From: Zanthoxylum bungeanum
Lineage: Eukaryota; Streptophyta; Magnoliopsida; Sapindales; Rutaceae
Direction of reading: 5' to 3'
Length of the DNA: 64,000 nt
NCBI GenBank assembly: GCA_019454045.1
Contig: SKCR01023422.1
Coordinates: 1 to 64,000, forward strand
Part shown: positions 1-10,584 of the stretch, piece by piece
How positions within the stretch are numbered: the first letter of the stretch is position 1
Layout of the letters: every line of letters begins with the position of its first letter
Program-made: the position numbers and the translations under genes
The notes under the pieces: model-generated
Told to the model about the DNA's origin: nothing
The model's database searches: none
Seen by the model: only the letters and a program-made list of their open reading frames with translations

Positions 1-206
1 AGAGCACCAAACCCGTGGCACGCCAAACACTGGTGTCATTATCAAACCCCGGGTAAAGTGCACCGACCTGGCTCTTTTCATTTTAAGTGGGTCTGAGTTA
101 CTTCAAGGATGAAGTGCATGGGGGAGTGCGTGAACCCCTTGTGGCAGTATCAGACTCCCGATGCCGGAGCGTAACTACCCCATGACTTGCATCTCTGTGC
201 TATCGA

Positions 207-510
207 CTCGGGGCTGGATTCGTTCCGCCGAGGCTTCATGGTGTCTAGGCTCGGGGCTGGATTCGTTCCGTCGAGGCCTCTATGTGCCATTGACTCGGGG
301 CTGGATTCGTTCCGCTGAGGCTTCATGGTGTCTAGGATCGGGGATGGATTCGTTCCGCCGAGGCCTCTGTGTGCCATTGGCTTGGGGCTGGATTCGTTCC
401 GCCGAGGCTTCATGGTGTCTAGGCTCGAGGTTGGATTCGTTCCGCCGAGGCCTCTATGTGCCATCGGCTCGGGGCTGGATTAGTTCTGCCGAGGCCTTTG
501 AGAGATTCAG
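207..510. repeat. 43/44-bp tandem array, about 7 copies
   Basis: Units beginning CTCGGGGCTGGATTCGTTCC start at 207, 250, 294, 337, 381, 424 and 468. Spacing alternates 43 and 44 bp, and tails alternate between CTTCATGGTGTCTAGG and CCTCTATGTGCCATYG, giving a higher-order period of 87 bp. The core word GGCTGGATTCGTTCCGCCGA resembles a word near the 3' end of this LTR (2428-2448). Confidence 0.9.
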
Positions 511-739
511 AATTATATTTTGGAGACCTCGGACTGGACGCTGCCATGAGGCATCTGTGTTGTTGTTTACACTTGTGAAATTTTTTCGTTTGGGGTATGT
601 GCTAAGTCACCCATACCTTTTACCGATTTTATTCTAAATCTTCATTTTTTGTTTTTCGCTGGTCTGGCAGGGGGACGCCCGCGCCAGAATCAGCAGAGCC
701 TCAAAGGTTGATTTGTTTCCCTTCCGTGTAAGTCTTGGT

Positions 740-993
740 AATTATTCGGTTCGGGGTTGGATTTCATTCCGCCGAGACCGTGCAATTATTCGGCTTGGGG
801 CTGGATTTGTTCCGCCAAGACCTTAAGTTACTTTGCTCAGCTCGGGTTTGGGGGTGAATCCCACCGAGTTTGATTTTTCAAACTGGGGATGTATCATTCC
901 CCCAGATCTAAGTTACTTTGCTCAGCTCGGGTTTGGGGTGAATCCCACCGAGTTTGATTCTTCAAACTGAGGATGTAGCATTCCCCCGAAACC
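740..993. repeat. Degenerate repeats plus an 85-bp direct duplication
   Basis: Two relatives of the 43/44-bp unit occur at about 747-823. Two copies of an 85-bp unit beginning TAAGTTACTTTGCTCAGCTC start at 824 and 909, and each ends with a GATGTAKCATTCCCCC word. A purine-rich run (AAAAAGAAGAAAGAAAG) follows at 1138-1172. No gene is supported between 994 and 2200. Confidence 0.8.
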
Positions 994-2238
994 AGATATT
1001 TCCTCTCAGCATGAAGTCAGATTACGCTCCATCAAATGGATTTTTCATTAGCTCGGAAGCGAAGTGTTCGTCTCATGGCCGGGTTCAAGGGTGGTCGGAC
1101 TCAAGAGTTTCTCCTTACATCCAGATTCGGAAGCTCAAAAAAAAGAAGAAAGAAAGAAAAGAAAGAAGAGAAATCACACGGAGTTACCAGACAGAATGAC
1201 CAGAGAAATGCAAGGGAAAGAAGGTTGCAGATAATCTTAGAAAAGCACGGAGATACTGTCTATTACAAAAACAAATACCTCGGGGTCATCATCGGGAGTC
1301 TGGACCTCTGGCTCGGGCTCGACAGAAGAGATCTTTTAGCTTCAGTTGCATATGCTTCGAAGAATAGAAACAAGAAACTCGAGCAGCAGACTTCTCAAGT
1401 AACTAAAAACGTGGATACAGCAAATGTGGGTTCAGAATGTTGAACTCACTCCAAAAGAAGGGCATATTGGATAACATCTTCACCCTACGGAAACTCCCCT
1501 TAGTAGAACGAAAGACAGTAGCAGGATTCTCAGCAGATGGATAACTTGGGAATGGCAAGAGGAGACTTGATTAAATACACATGGAAATGGTTTGTTCTAA
1601 AGATTCCAAAAGCAACCACCAGCAGGGCGATAATGCACCATTCTTATAATAGTTCTCAGCATCAAATCACAAACTCGTTGATACCAAGAACTAGGGGATA
1701 AATGTTGATGGTAAAAATCAATGTATAAATCAAGCAGTATAAGCCAGGGGCAGGGGTGAAATTTCCCTCTTCTCGGCTCGGTAGGAGTCCAGACGCGAGC
1801 TCCCAGATTAGGCCAACCATAAACATGTGCTTCGACGCGATTTTCATAAACCGACCACATCAGCTTGTCGGCTCGGTTCGAGCCTGTTCTTTTCCATTTT
1901 TAGTAAGTCGAAGGGCTCGGGCAGTTCAAGACAGGGCGGGAATGGTTCGGTAGGTTCGGCAGATTACTAGACCGACCACTTATCAACCGACAGAAGCCTT
2001 GGGATTATAATTTCCCTTTACACATGTCATCTCCCGGAAGCGCCCACCAGGCTGTCATCATCACTAAATACGTGTGGCAGTGAGAAGTCAGATTGATGCG
2101 ATGGGATGTCAGAGGGCATGCTCACTTTCGGCAAGAACAGGCCTAGGGCATAGAACTTAATAAATGAGGCAAGTGTCATGTGGAAGATTCTGCAGATTGG
2201 GAACAACAACCGCCTCATTATTACCGCCTCATCCTTAG

Positions 2239-2246
2239 TATATATA
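2239..2246 (+). promoter_or_regulatory. LTR TATA box
   Basis: CCTTAGTATATATAG lies about 370 bp before the LTR end. The related solo LTR has CCTTAGTATATAAAGG at the equivalent place (47907-47914). A transcript started here would run on the plus strand toward the dioxygenase at 2907. Confidence 0.6.
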
Positions 2247-2613
2247 GAGAGAGCCTCTTGTAAGAGAGAGAGATACACAAAAAAAGAGGGGAGAGGATGT
2301 AAAAAAGAGGCCGAGAGAGCCTTTTATAAATTTCTTTTGTAAAACAGCCCGGTTCTCACGCTGACCGACCACAAAATAGGTCGGCCGAGCGTATTTTAGT
2401 AATAAAACACCATCCATTTTGTGCCCATGGACGTAGGCTGGATTCAATCCGTCGAACCACGTTAACTCTTTGTGTCAATCTGCATGCTCTTCTCCTTCTA
2501 TCGAAGTTTGCTTTTGGTTTCCTCATAACCAAACAAATTCACTGCTGAAGGAAGGTTAAATCTCGGGAACAATATTCCATTGTTGTCCCTGAGACAAAAA
2601 CCAACCGTCAACA

Positions 2614-2760
2614 ACTCTTATATATTTTATTTATAGATATATTATCCATAATTAAAGGATAAATCTTTGGTTTGTTGTTTTTAGCTAGACAATTGCATTA
2701 TTAATTACGAAATTTGTTTAGATACATTTACTAAAATACCCTCATGCGAACGGATATATC

Positions 2761-2815
<55 letters not shown>

Positions 2816-2906
2816 CATTTTTTAATGTATTCCGATGAAGTAATGTTAGTATAAATAAGATAGGAGATCACCTTAAATATCATCATTTTCTTGCAGGAAA
2901 CAGTCG
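2614..2906 (+). promoter_or_regulatory. Upstream region of the dioxygenase, with a (TTA)n microsatellite
   Basis: Only 293 bp separate the LTR end from the dioxygenase start codon. The stretch holds a perfect trinucleotide TTA array at 2761-2813. The word TTCTTGCAG just before GAAACAGTCG could be a 3' splice site of a 5' UTR intron, which would put the real promoter farther upstream, in or beyond the LTR. Confidence 0.5.
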
Positions 2907-4724
2907 ATGGATGCCAGCAAAATGTCTTCTCAAAATGGATCGGATTACGACAGAGCCAAAGAGATTAAGGCTTTTGATGACACAAAAGCCGGTGTCAAAG
3001 GATTAGTGGACGCTGGCACAGTGAATATTCCCAGGATGTTCATTCGACCACCTGAAGAGCTTGCCGAGGAGTTGACTGCTCACACGAAGACCAACCTTCA
3101 AGTACCAGTTATCGATCTTGGAGGCATCAGATCCAGTAAACTTGAAGCTATTGTTGATCAAGTTCGGGCTGCGTCGGAAACATGGGGCATTTTTCAAGTG
3201 GTGAATCATGGAATCCCCTTGAAAGTGTTGGATGATGTGATTGAAGCAGTTGATAAGTTTAACGAACAAGATCTTGAGGTAAAGAAACATTTCTATACAC
3301 GTGATCCAGCCAAAAATGTTAGATTCAACAGCAACTTTGATCTGTACAACTCACGAACTGCTAGTTGGAGGGACACTTTGTCATTTTTCACTTTAGCTTC
3401 CAAAAGTTTGGACCCCAATGAAATGCCCATAATTTGCAGGTACATTGTTGATCCCTCTCTTTGTATATATAACTCAGGGTCACCCTGCCCTTGATGAATT
3501 GTTACATCATCGTATTCTTACAATAATTTTTTTACCCAAATTTGCAGAGATGCTGTAATGGAGTACCTAAAAGAAGTTTCAAAATTGGGTGAGACTTTGT
3601 TTGAAATACTTTCATTGGTTTTAGGAATGAAGGCTGAATATTTGAAAGAAATGGGATGCTTCAATGGTTACAATTTTATCTGCAATTACTATCCGCACTG
3701 TCCACAGCCGGAGCTGACTTTGGGAGCTAGAACGCACTCGGATCCTTCATTTCTTACTATTCTGCTGCAAGACAAAATCGGTGGCCTTCAAGTCTTTTAT
3801 GAAAATCACTGGATTGATGTTAACCCCATAACAGGAGGCTTGGTAGTAAACATAGGTGATTTTCTCCAGGTTCGTCTTTGAAAACAATTTTAAAGAAAAT
3901 CTTCTCATTATTTGCTCAAGTAAAATTATATAGTTTCCACCCTAAAGATAGTAAAAAATCTGAAAATATTTAAACACTTTTTAAATTATCACTTTTCCAT
4001 TTAATGTTGAAAAGTATATATTTTCCACATGAAATCATTTTCCACTCAAAACCTTATAAAAATTTCATCTATACAAAATAAATGATAATTTATTAAAAGT
4101 TATAATATTTTCCGACTTTTATGGTGGCCGACTTTTATGGTGGAAATTGGATAATTTCCCTTTACTAATTACCATGTTTAATGAAATTATGACAAGTTTT
4201 TTTTTTTTTTTTTTGTTAATTGTTTCAGGTTATATCAAACGACAAGCTCAAGAGTGTTGACCACAGGGTTATCGCAAATGTTCATTCCACTGCAAGGAAT
4301 TCAGCGGCATGCTTTTTCACAGGACATGCTTCTGAAGCGGGATGGGCTACTATCCTTTTGCATTATCTCCTTTATCTCCTTTTAATGGTTATGATTTAGT
4401 CAAAATAAATCTATGGCCATTATTTTGCCAACACAAAAGTCAAGCCAACTTTTGGATCAAATTCATTAATGTGTTGTCAAGATTTTGACCCTTAGATTTA
4501 TCTTGATTAAATCCTAACCTTTAAAATGAGATAAATGATATAAATGTGAAAGGATGATAGCCAATCCTTCTGAAGCACACAAGACCTATGGACCGATCAA
4601 AGAGTTGATCTCTGAAGAAAATCCACCGGTTTATAGAGAATTTCTCGTGAGTGAATATCTTAACAAATATTCTTCTAGAGAACTTGAAGGCAAGTCTGCT
4701 GGCCTCGAACACTTCAAGTTTTGA
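2907..4724 (+). pseudogene. 2-oxoglutarate/Fe(II)-dependent dioxygenase (ACC-oxidase-homolog / DIOX type), disrupted by a MITE
   Basis: Family: soluble non-haem iron oxygenases (DIOX_N plus 2OG-FeII_Oxy) that oxidise small plant metabolites; the substrate cannot be told. Exons read from splice sites and frame: 2907-3439, 3548-3869, then exon 3 from 4229, split by a MITE at 4339-4566 and resuming to the TGA at 4722-4724. Exon junctions keep frame (533 + 322 nt = 285 codons). Iron ligands are present: HSD (H241, D243) and DHR (H297). The 2OG-binding RNS motif is at R308-S310. Leaving out the MITE and one TSD copy gives 370 residues, the usual length, ending in the family-typical YGPIKEL...SEENPP...HFKF tail. 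As it stands, translation runs into the MITE and stops at 4397-4399 after about 341 residues. All catalytic residues remain but the last 48 residues are replaced, so residual activity cannot be excluded. Confidence 0.88.
4339..4566. mobile_element. 228-bp Mutator-like MITE in exon 3 of the dioxygenase
   Basis: Flanked by a perfect 10-bp direct repeat CTTCTGAAGC (4329-4338 and 4567-4576), the size expected for Mutator-superfamily TSDs. Left end GGGATGGGCTACTATCC pairs with the reverse complement of the right end, GATTGGCTATCATCC. The inverted repeats continue imperfectly for about 85 bp, including TTTATCTCCTTTTAATGGTT at 4371 against its counterpart ending at 4535. There is no coding capacity. 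Removing the element and one TSD restores the dioxygenase frame exactly. Confidence 0.9.
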
Positions 4725-5413
4725 AGGAACTGTCGACAAAATTTCGGTACTCGTGCATTCAAGAAGTGCATACACCGTTGTTATTTGAATAAAGTTATCG
4801 TTTATTGTACTGTTGTGAGAGCCCTTCCAAATCACCGCTAATCTGTGTTTCTGAAGCTTGTTAGTTTTAAAGTATTTCAAAATCGTGGACTCGGTTGAGC
4901 TTGTAATAAAATTTTAGCTTAAATAAAATTGTCTTTTGCGAGTAGGGGTGACATGTAATTGTAAAATTGACAAAATTTCTCTTATAAAAACGGACTAATT
5001 CCCTGAATACAATGCTAAAAATACGATATATATATATATATATATCATGGACATAGTCCTTTCAGGCAGTGGCCGTTTAGTCCAAGGTCCATTGGATGGT
5101 CGGTGCAAGGCCAGAAATTAGAACACATTGATTCCGCTCGTTCCCGTTCCTCCCGTTCTATATTCCTCCATCTCGACAGATACTCAGTTATCAAGGCGTA
5201 AGCTAGAACTCGTTAAGCAAGGACCCACTGAGTCTTTCACTGACTTCATCACATAGCTTACTATAGAGGGGAAGGACCCAAGTTGCTTATACACACACAT
5301 ACATCCCCTTGATCCATCTCAAAATAATCATCCATGAAAAAATGTATCTATCAACGTATCAAAATATGATATGTGCCCATACCAAAATAATAATCCACGT
5401 AGGGAAGATCTAT
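4725..5413. other. Dioxygenase 3' flank passing into decayed Gypsy-like sequence
   Basis: No gene is supported. The first ~250 bp should contain the dioxygenase 3' UTR. A (TA)n run lies at about 5028-5045. From about 5050 the sequence looks like the same repetitive background that resumes at 6706, 15298 and 19852, but I cannot place its left boundary. Confidence 0.4.
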
Positions 5414-6705
5414 TGATAAATATGATTTATACCCACTTATTCAGACATTCTTAACTTATTATTTCGTTAGGTTTCGTGTCATTTTATGTGTTTTGTAGGT
5501 TCTTTTGTGTTTTATTGATAGGAAGTATTAGAGCTTGGATCTTGAGGCTAACATACGTGTTTCAGGAGCTTAAGGATGCAAATGAAGCATGTAGGGAAGA
5601 AGAATACGCAAAAACCACTCATTCTGGCAAGGACGCTAGCGTCGCGACGTCAACCATAGACATGAAGAACACATATAATTTCCTGAGAAGTAGGTGTCGC
5701 AACGCCCCAGAAGATTTTCAGAACAATAAGGAATTCGTTTTCTACATGTAGAAGGACTTCAGGACTTCCCTATAAATACATAAGTAAGTCCAAAAGCTTA
5801 AAAAGAAGAAAAAGACACAACAAGAGAGTTCTAAACATATAATTTAGAGAGATCCAGGGAGGAAGATTGAAGAGCAAGAAGAGGAGACGAATGCGATGAC
5901 GTCCGAAGATGAAGGTTTTCGATTCAGGTTTTATCTTCTAGTTTCTTCCTTCAAACTCTAATGATGTTCAATATGTTCTTGACCATATTTTCATTGTTTT
6001 TCTATTTAGTCATGAACTAATTTTATTATTCTAGATGACGATTTAACCTATGCTTGAACCTATGTGTTTGATTGCCAATTAAGTATTATGAAATTTTAAT
6101 TCAGTTTATTTATATTTTCTTATGTTTAATGCTTTTGGTTTGTTGGCCAAAAATTATATGATTCCATGTTTAGAATCTATCACTCGGGAGATGAGATTTT
6201 TAATAGGATCTAGAAAATATAACCTAGAAAATTTATAGAGTTCAGGAGGACCTATAATTCATTTGAAATCGTTAACAAAGAATCACATAATATAATGAGT
6301 TGTTAATTACTAGATTTTTATAGGGATATCGAAATCAGTACTTAATAATATTTTCACTCGGCACTCGGGAGATGGAGTAGAATAATTTAGGATTCTTGGC
6401 GTATAAACTAAGAAATTGAGTAATAAAGGATTGACATGATAAATACATAGGGGATAATTAGGTGAAATCAGACTATAGAATCTATCTCATCCTGGTTTTC
6501 CTTAATTAAACGTTTAGACTTTTTTGCTTATTTAGTTTTTATTTTTTAATTTAGTTTAATTTAAATTACTTTCTAAATAAAGTTAGGTTTACTAATTATA
6601 GTACTCAGTGCGAATTTGATTTCAATCCATGTGGGTTCGACACTCTATATTCATTATTTACTAAAACTTGACATTGTATACTTGCAGTATGATAATCCCG
6701 CAACA
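5414..6705 (+). mobile_element. Solo LTR A (TGATAAGTG family)
   Basis: Starts TGATAAATATGATTTATACC and ends CCCGCAACA, matching in order the LTRs of elements B and C (conserved blocks: GAGTGATAGATTCT-like, CTCGGCACTCGGGAGA, GTGGGTTCGACACTCT). Flanks TCTAT/TATAT match at 4 of 5 positions, so the TSD is weak. No internal region is attached. It contains GACGCTAGCGTC palindromic words at 5632-5650. The frame at 5476-5751 is incidental. Confidence 0.85.
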
Positions 6706-7131
6706 TATATCTAGAATCTTCAAACCAAATCACATATCAAAAGACACTCAACTGCTGGCACTACCTTTCTCTACTGGCAGAATATGATGACGAAAATAGA
6801 AGAGGACAAAAGGAATGCTCCACTAATTTTCTTAACATGTAAAACTAAAGACAATGAGTAAGCTCACTCTCAGTGTAATGGATCACAACTTAGTGACGTG
6901 AATAAACAAATAACAAGGCGGATTGAATAAGTCTTTCATAATACAAATAAATACATAAATATGTAAACTGGCGACTGCCGTATAATACTTTTCATAATAA
7001 ATTCTTGAAAATCATAAATATTATTTCTCATAAATTTCATTATGCATAAGAATACTCTATATAAAAAAAAACTACTGACAATACGGAAAAGCGTCCAACA
7101 TGGGACATCTCCACGACAATAACTGACTTCC
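6706..7131 (-). other. Decayed Gypsy-like background
   Basis: Host sequence into which solo LTR A and the Copia LTR at 7132 inserted. No protein is recognised. It continues at 15298-15355 and 19852-21420, where a minus-strand gag remnant is found. Confidence 0.45.
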
Positions 7132-7520
7132 TGTTGGATAATATGACCCATAGCGTCACTATTTGTACAGATCATAGTGTTGTTGTACAAATTAACTATG
7201 TGACAAGGAAATTGCACTCTCATCATTTGTGATTAGATCACCTTAGATATATAAATGAAGAGAGGTTCATATGATTAGTTCCTGGATTGAGATGATATGA
7301 GACATTATCAGTCCACGAAGGATTAATCATTAAATATCCCTAGTCGTAGTATTATCGAGACTGGACATCGATAATGCGGAATATGCTAGTATTGCACTTG
7401 TGCGCGTTGTGAGGGCATAACAACATAGTTCTCATATATTTGGGTATTGGATACTCATGCAAGTGCGATAGGAGGTTGTGTTTCACCGATGGTACGGGAA
7501 ACAGCTTCGCTCTGGATAGA

Positions 7521-9197
7521 TGTTGTGATATTTTTATATCGTACCGCAAGTGTACGGTGTCAAGTTTTAGTATAAATATGAGTTAAGAGTGTCGAACCCA
7601 CAGGGATTGCGTTAACTCGCACTAAGTACTACAATTGATAATCCTAACTTTATTTAGAAAACAATTAATAAAGATTTAATTATATAAATAAATATAAAAA
7701 TAAAAATAATTATATAGGAGGAACTAATACGATAGAGATTCTGGATCCTGATTTCACCTAGCTGTCTCCTATGTATTTTTCATGCCAATTAATCTTTGTT
7801 CAGTTATATTATTTATAAGTCAAGATCCTAAAATATTCACTCCCTCTCTCGAGTGCCGAGTGAAAATATTATCAACTATAGACTTCGATATCTCTATAAA
7901 AATCCAATAGTTAACAACTCATTACGATTTGTGATTCTATTTTAACGACTTCAAAGGACTACAGATTCTCTCGAACTCTATAAAATCCTAGGTTATATTC
8001 TCTAGATCTATTCAAAATCCCCTCTCTCGAGTGATAGATTCTAAACATTCACCATCTTCAATTGTGGCCAGCAATCAAGAAGCATTAAACTCAAAAGAAT
8101 ATAAATAATTAATAAAACTTCATTACAAAACTGATAAACAAAATACAAGGTTCAAGCATCAATTACAATCGTTCTCCAAATTTAAGGAGTAAATTCATGA
8201 CAAAAGATAAAACAATAAATAATCAAGCCACGAATTTAATGGAAATCATTAGAGTTTTAAGAAAGAAATAAGAAGATAAAACCCGAATTGAATCTCTTCC
8301 TCTCCGGATATTACAGCCTTTGTCTCCTCTTGTCGCTCTTCAATCCTCTCATTGGATCTCTAAAAATATTTAATTCTGTGTTTTGTGCTCTGTATTAGCC
8401 TCCCCTTGAGTGTTGGATGTAATGTTATATTTATAGTTGAGGCAGGGAGTGTTTGGGTGGCATTAGGATTATTAAAAACCCTAAAAAGTGAATCCTGGAA
8501 TACGCGTGCTTCTCTTCTCCGCAGCGCCGCGGCGCCAAATTGTCGGGAAATTGTATGGGTGAGGAGCGCCGCGGCGCCATTGTATATTGAGTAAAGAGGC
8601 GCCATGGCGCCTAGGCATGGCTCTCTTTAGATAATGAAATGAGGCCCACGTGTTTTAGCTTCTCTCTCCTATTTTCTCTTTTTTACTTTTTCACGCCAAC
8701 TTCTTGTAACACAAATAAAATTAAGAAGATGGGCCCACGTGTGTTTGTTCTTTTATTTGGTCAAAAGTTGCAGCTTTGACCTTGTTATCTCACGATTCTC
8801 TTTCCAATTTTTGGGCTTCAATGGGGCGCCATGGCGCCCATGTTGTTCTCTTAATTTGGTCAAACAACTGCATGCCTTATTCTTTCTTTGGTCCAACATT
8901 GCGGCTCTCCATGTTTAACAAATGGCGCCGTGGCGCCATACTCCCTGGATTTTGTATGGGATTGTGGCGCCGCGGCGCCAGTTCAATCTTTCATTGCTTC
9001 CTGCTTTTTGCGTTCTCGACTTCCTTATCAATGCTCCCAATAGGTCCCGAAACACGTGCAATTATTCCCAGATCCATGTATTAATGCTCCTACAAATATA
9101 ACATAAAATAAACGATAAATGATATTAAATATCTCGAATTATAACAAAACAATAAGCTAAAGATATCGGAATAAGTGAGTATAAACCACACTTATCA
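7521..9197 (-). repeat. Element B 3' LTR
   Basis: On the plus strand it runs from TGTTGTGATATTTTTATATC to CACACTTATCA. It is nearly identical to 11903-13578. The paired small frames at 8360-8605, 8385-8594 and 8776-9084 recur in the other LTR and are LTR noise. Confidence 0.93.
8524..8980. repeat. Six GC-rich GGCGCC-type palindromes in the element B LTR
   Basis: In an otherwise AT-rich LTR, palindromes or near-palindromes lie at 8524-8535, 8566-8577, 8597-8612 (AGGCGCCATGGCGCCT), 8824-8839, 8923-8938 and 8965-8980 (TGGCGCCGCGGCGCCA). The same set occurs in the other LTR (12905-13362). Confidence 0.9.
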
Positions 9198-10584
9198 AAT
9201 ACCCCCAAACTTAAGGTTTTGCTAGTCCCGAGTAAAAGATAAAATAAAAACTAAATTCAAATAAATAATTAAGAATTACTAAATTAACTAAGCCACTTTC
9301 GTAGGGATCACGATTGCATTTAGCATATGCAACAAGCCTTTAAACCCCTAGGCGGCCCTAGTGGACGAGTTATAGTCTCGTGAGGGCTTACAGTGACGAT
9401 ACCCACAAACGTCATCACACACAATCATGCAAAAATAAAAAATAACAAAACATAGTCTCGATAGTTACAAATAAAATTTATCCTCAAAGAAAGCTTATAA
9501 ATGAAATTAGAGAACCTTCAAAGTACTCAATTGCAACTGAGATCCAAATTCTTGAGTAAATCATCTAAGCTAGACTCACAGTGTGTGTGTGTGTAAAAGT
9601 TCATTCACAGCTCGACTCATGAGTAAGCCAACTTAATGATTTCGTTTAGAAATTAGAATCGATGGGTCAAACCAACCTAGATATCTCAATTATGCTCTGT
9701 AATTGCTTTATTTTGTGCTCAGTATGGCATGATTTTTTTTTTCTTTTCTTGTCTCTTTTTGCTCTTTTATTTTTTTTTTAATCAACACACCTACCCTTTA
9801 AGGTAGCATTTCTCCTCATGGTGGTCCTAATACTCGCCCATGGGTAGCTTCACGCTTATCGGTTATAAGTGGTTTATTTTCTTTCTTCAGAGACATTTTT
9901 TCTTTTTCTTTTTTAGCTATACCATACTTCATAACACTAGCAAATCAAGATAGATATCTAAGCAAACGGTCATTCATCGATATGCAATTTCTTCAACTAG
10001 TCATATTGTCAACTACTTAAGTTTTACTGTTAAAAACCTATTTTTAAGTGCTTACGAGTCTAACATAGATCAATTATTCAAGGCATCAGATAAAAGTAAA
10101 TTAGGCACTTATCGTTTCTAAAATTTCACCCATAAACAAACAATATTATCACAAGATTTATGCTTTACTATCAAAGACTAAAACAAATTTTTTTTTTTTT
10201 TTTTTTCAATAAATTTAAACAACTAAATAGCAAGTAAACAACATGCACACACCCCCAAACTTAAAATTTGCATTGTCCTCAATGTAAGATAAATATCAAG
10301 AGCAAGAGTGAGGAACAACACTACCGTGCATGGAGTTGATCAGACTCTTGCTGGTTAGAATTTGGTTGCGCAGGCTTTGTGTGTCTCGTGCTACCTGTAT
10401 AAATAACATGCAATTTAATAAATAGCACACAATAAAATAAAAATAAAAATGAAAAATAAAGAAAATAATTGTAGAATAAATGCAAGGGTTGCCTCCCCGC
10501 TAGCGCTAAGTTTAACGTCTACAGCCAGACGCAACCACCCAAATGGTTATGGTGGCTTAAACGTAGTGAACCGGATAATCTCAT
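9198..10584 (-). other. Element B 3' internal non-coding region
   Basis: No ORF of note. Landmarks on the minus strand: a GGACTAGCAAAACCTTAAGTT...TTTGGGGGTA block next to the LTR (9201-9232), a second GAGGACAATGCAAATTTTAA...TTTGGGGGTGTG block (10245-10285), a probable splice-acceptor region ending near 10399, and the GCGCTAGCGGGGAGGCAACCC block at 10487-10507. These blocks recur in element C and, in part, in E and F. Confidence 0.8.

Larger units (their letters stand above)
1..2613 (+). mobile_element. Gypsy-type LTR (left edge not resolved)
   Basis: The right edge is clear: the sequence ends in CCGTCAACA at 2613, the same terminus as the TSD-flanked solo LTR that ends at 48274. The last ~380 bp of both copies share landmarks in the same order: a TATA box, a GTAGGYTGGAT...CCGTCGAACCACGTTAA block, and the terminal ACAAAAAYCAACCGTCAACA. 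Plus orientation follows from the TATA position and the terminus. The left half holds two tandem arrays and no protein I recognise. No start word matching TGTTGATGG is visible, so the LTR may begin outside the window, or positions 1 to about 1500 may be the 3' internal region of the element. Long frames here come from repeats. Confidence 0.6.

Noticed and set aside
150..637. Overlapping open frames of 104 and 158 codons on both strands
   Set aside because: They are translations of the 43/44-bp tandem array, contain repeated peptides, and match no protein family I know.
4339..4566. An additional intron in the dioxygenase instead of a MITE
   Set aside because: The 10-bp direct repeats, long inverted repeats and lack of GT..AG ends at the borders fit a Mutator-like insertion; removing one repeat copy restores family length exactly.
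5476..5751. 91-codon frame upstream of repeats
   Set aside because: It lies inside solo LTR A, has no domain, and is not conserved as a frame in the B, C and D LTRs.
8360..9084. Small plus and minus frames repeated at 12768-13465
   Set aside because: They occur twice only because they lie in the two nearly identical LTRs of element B.
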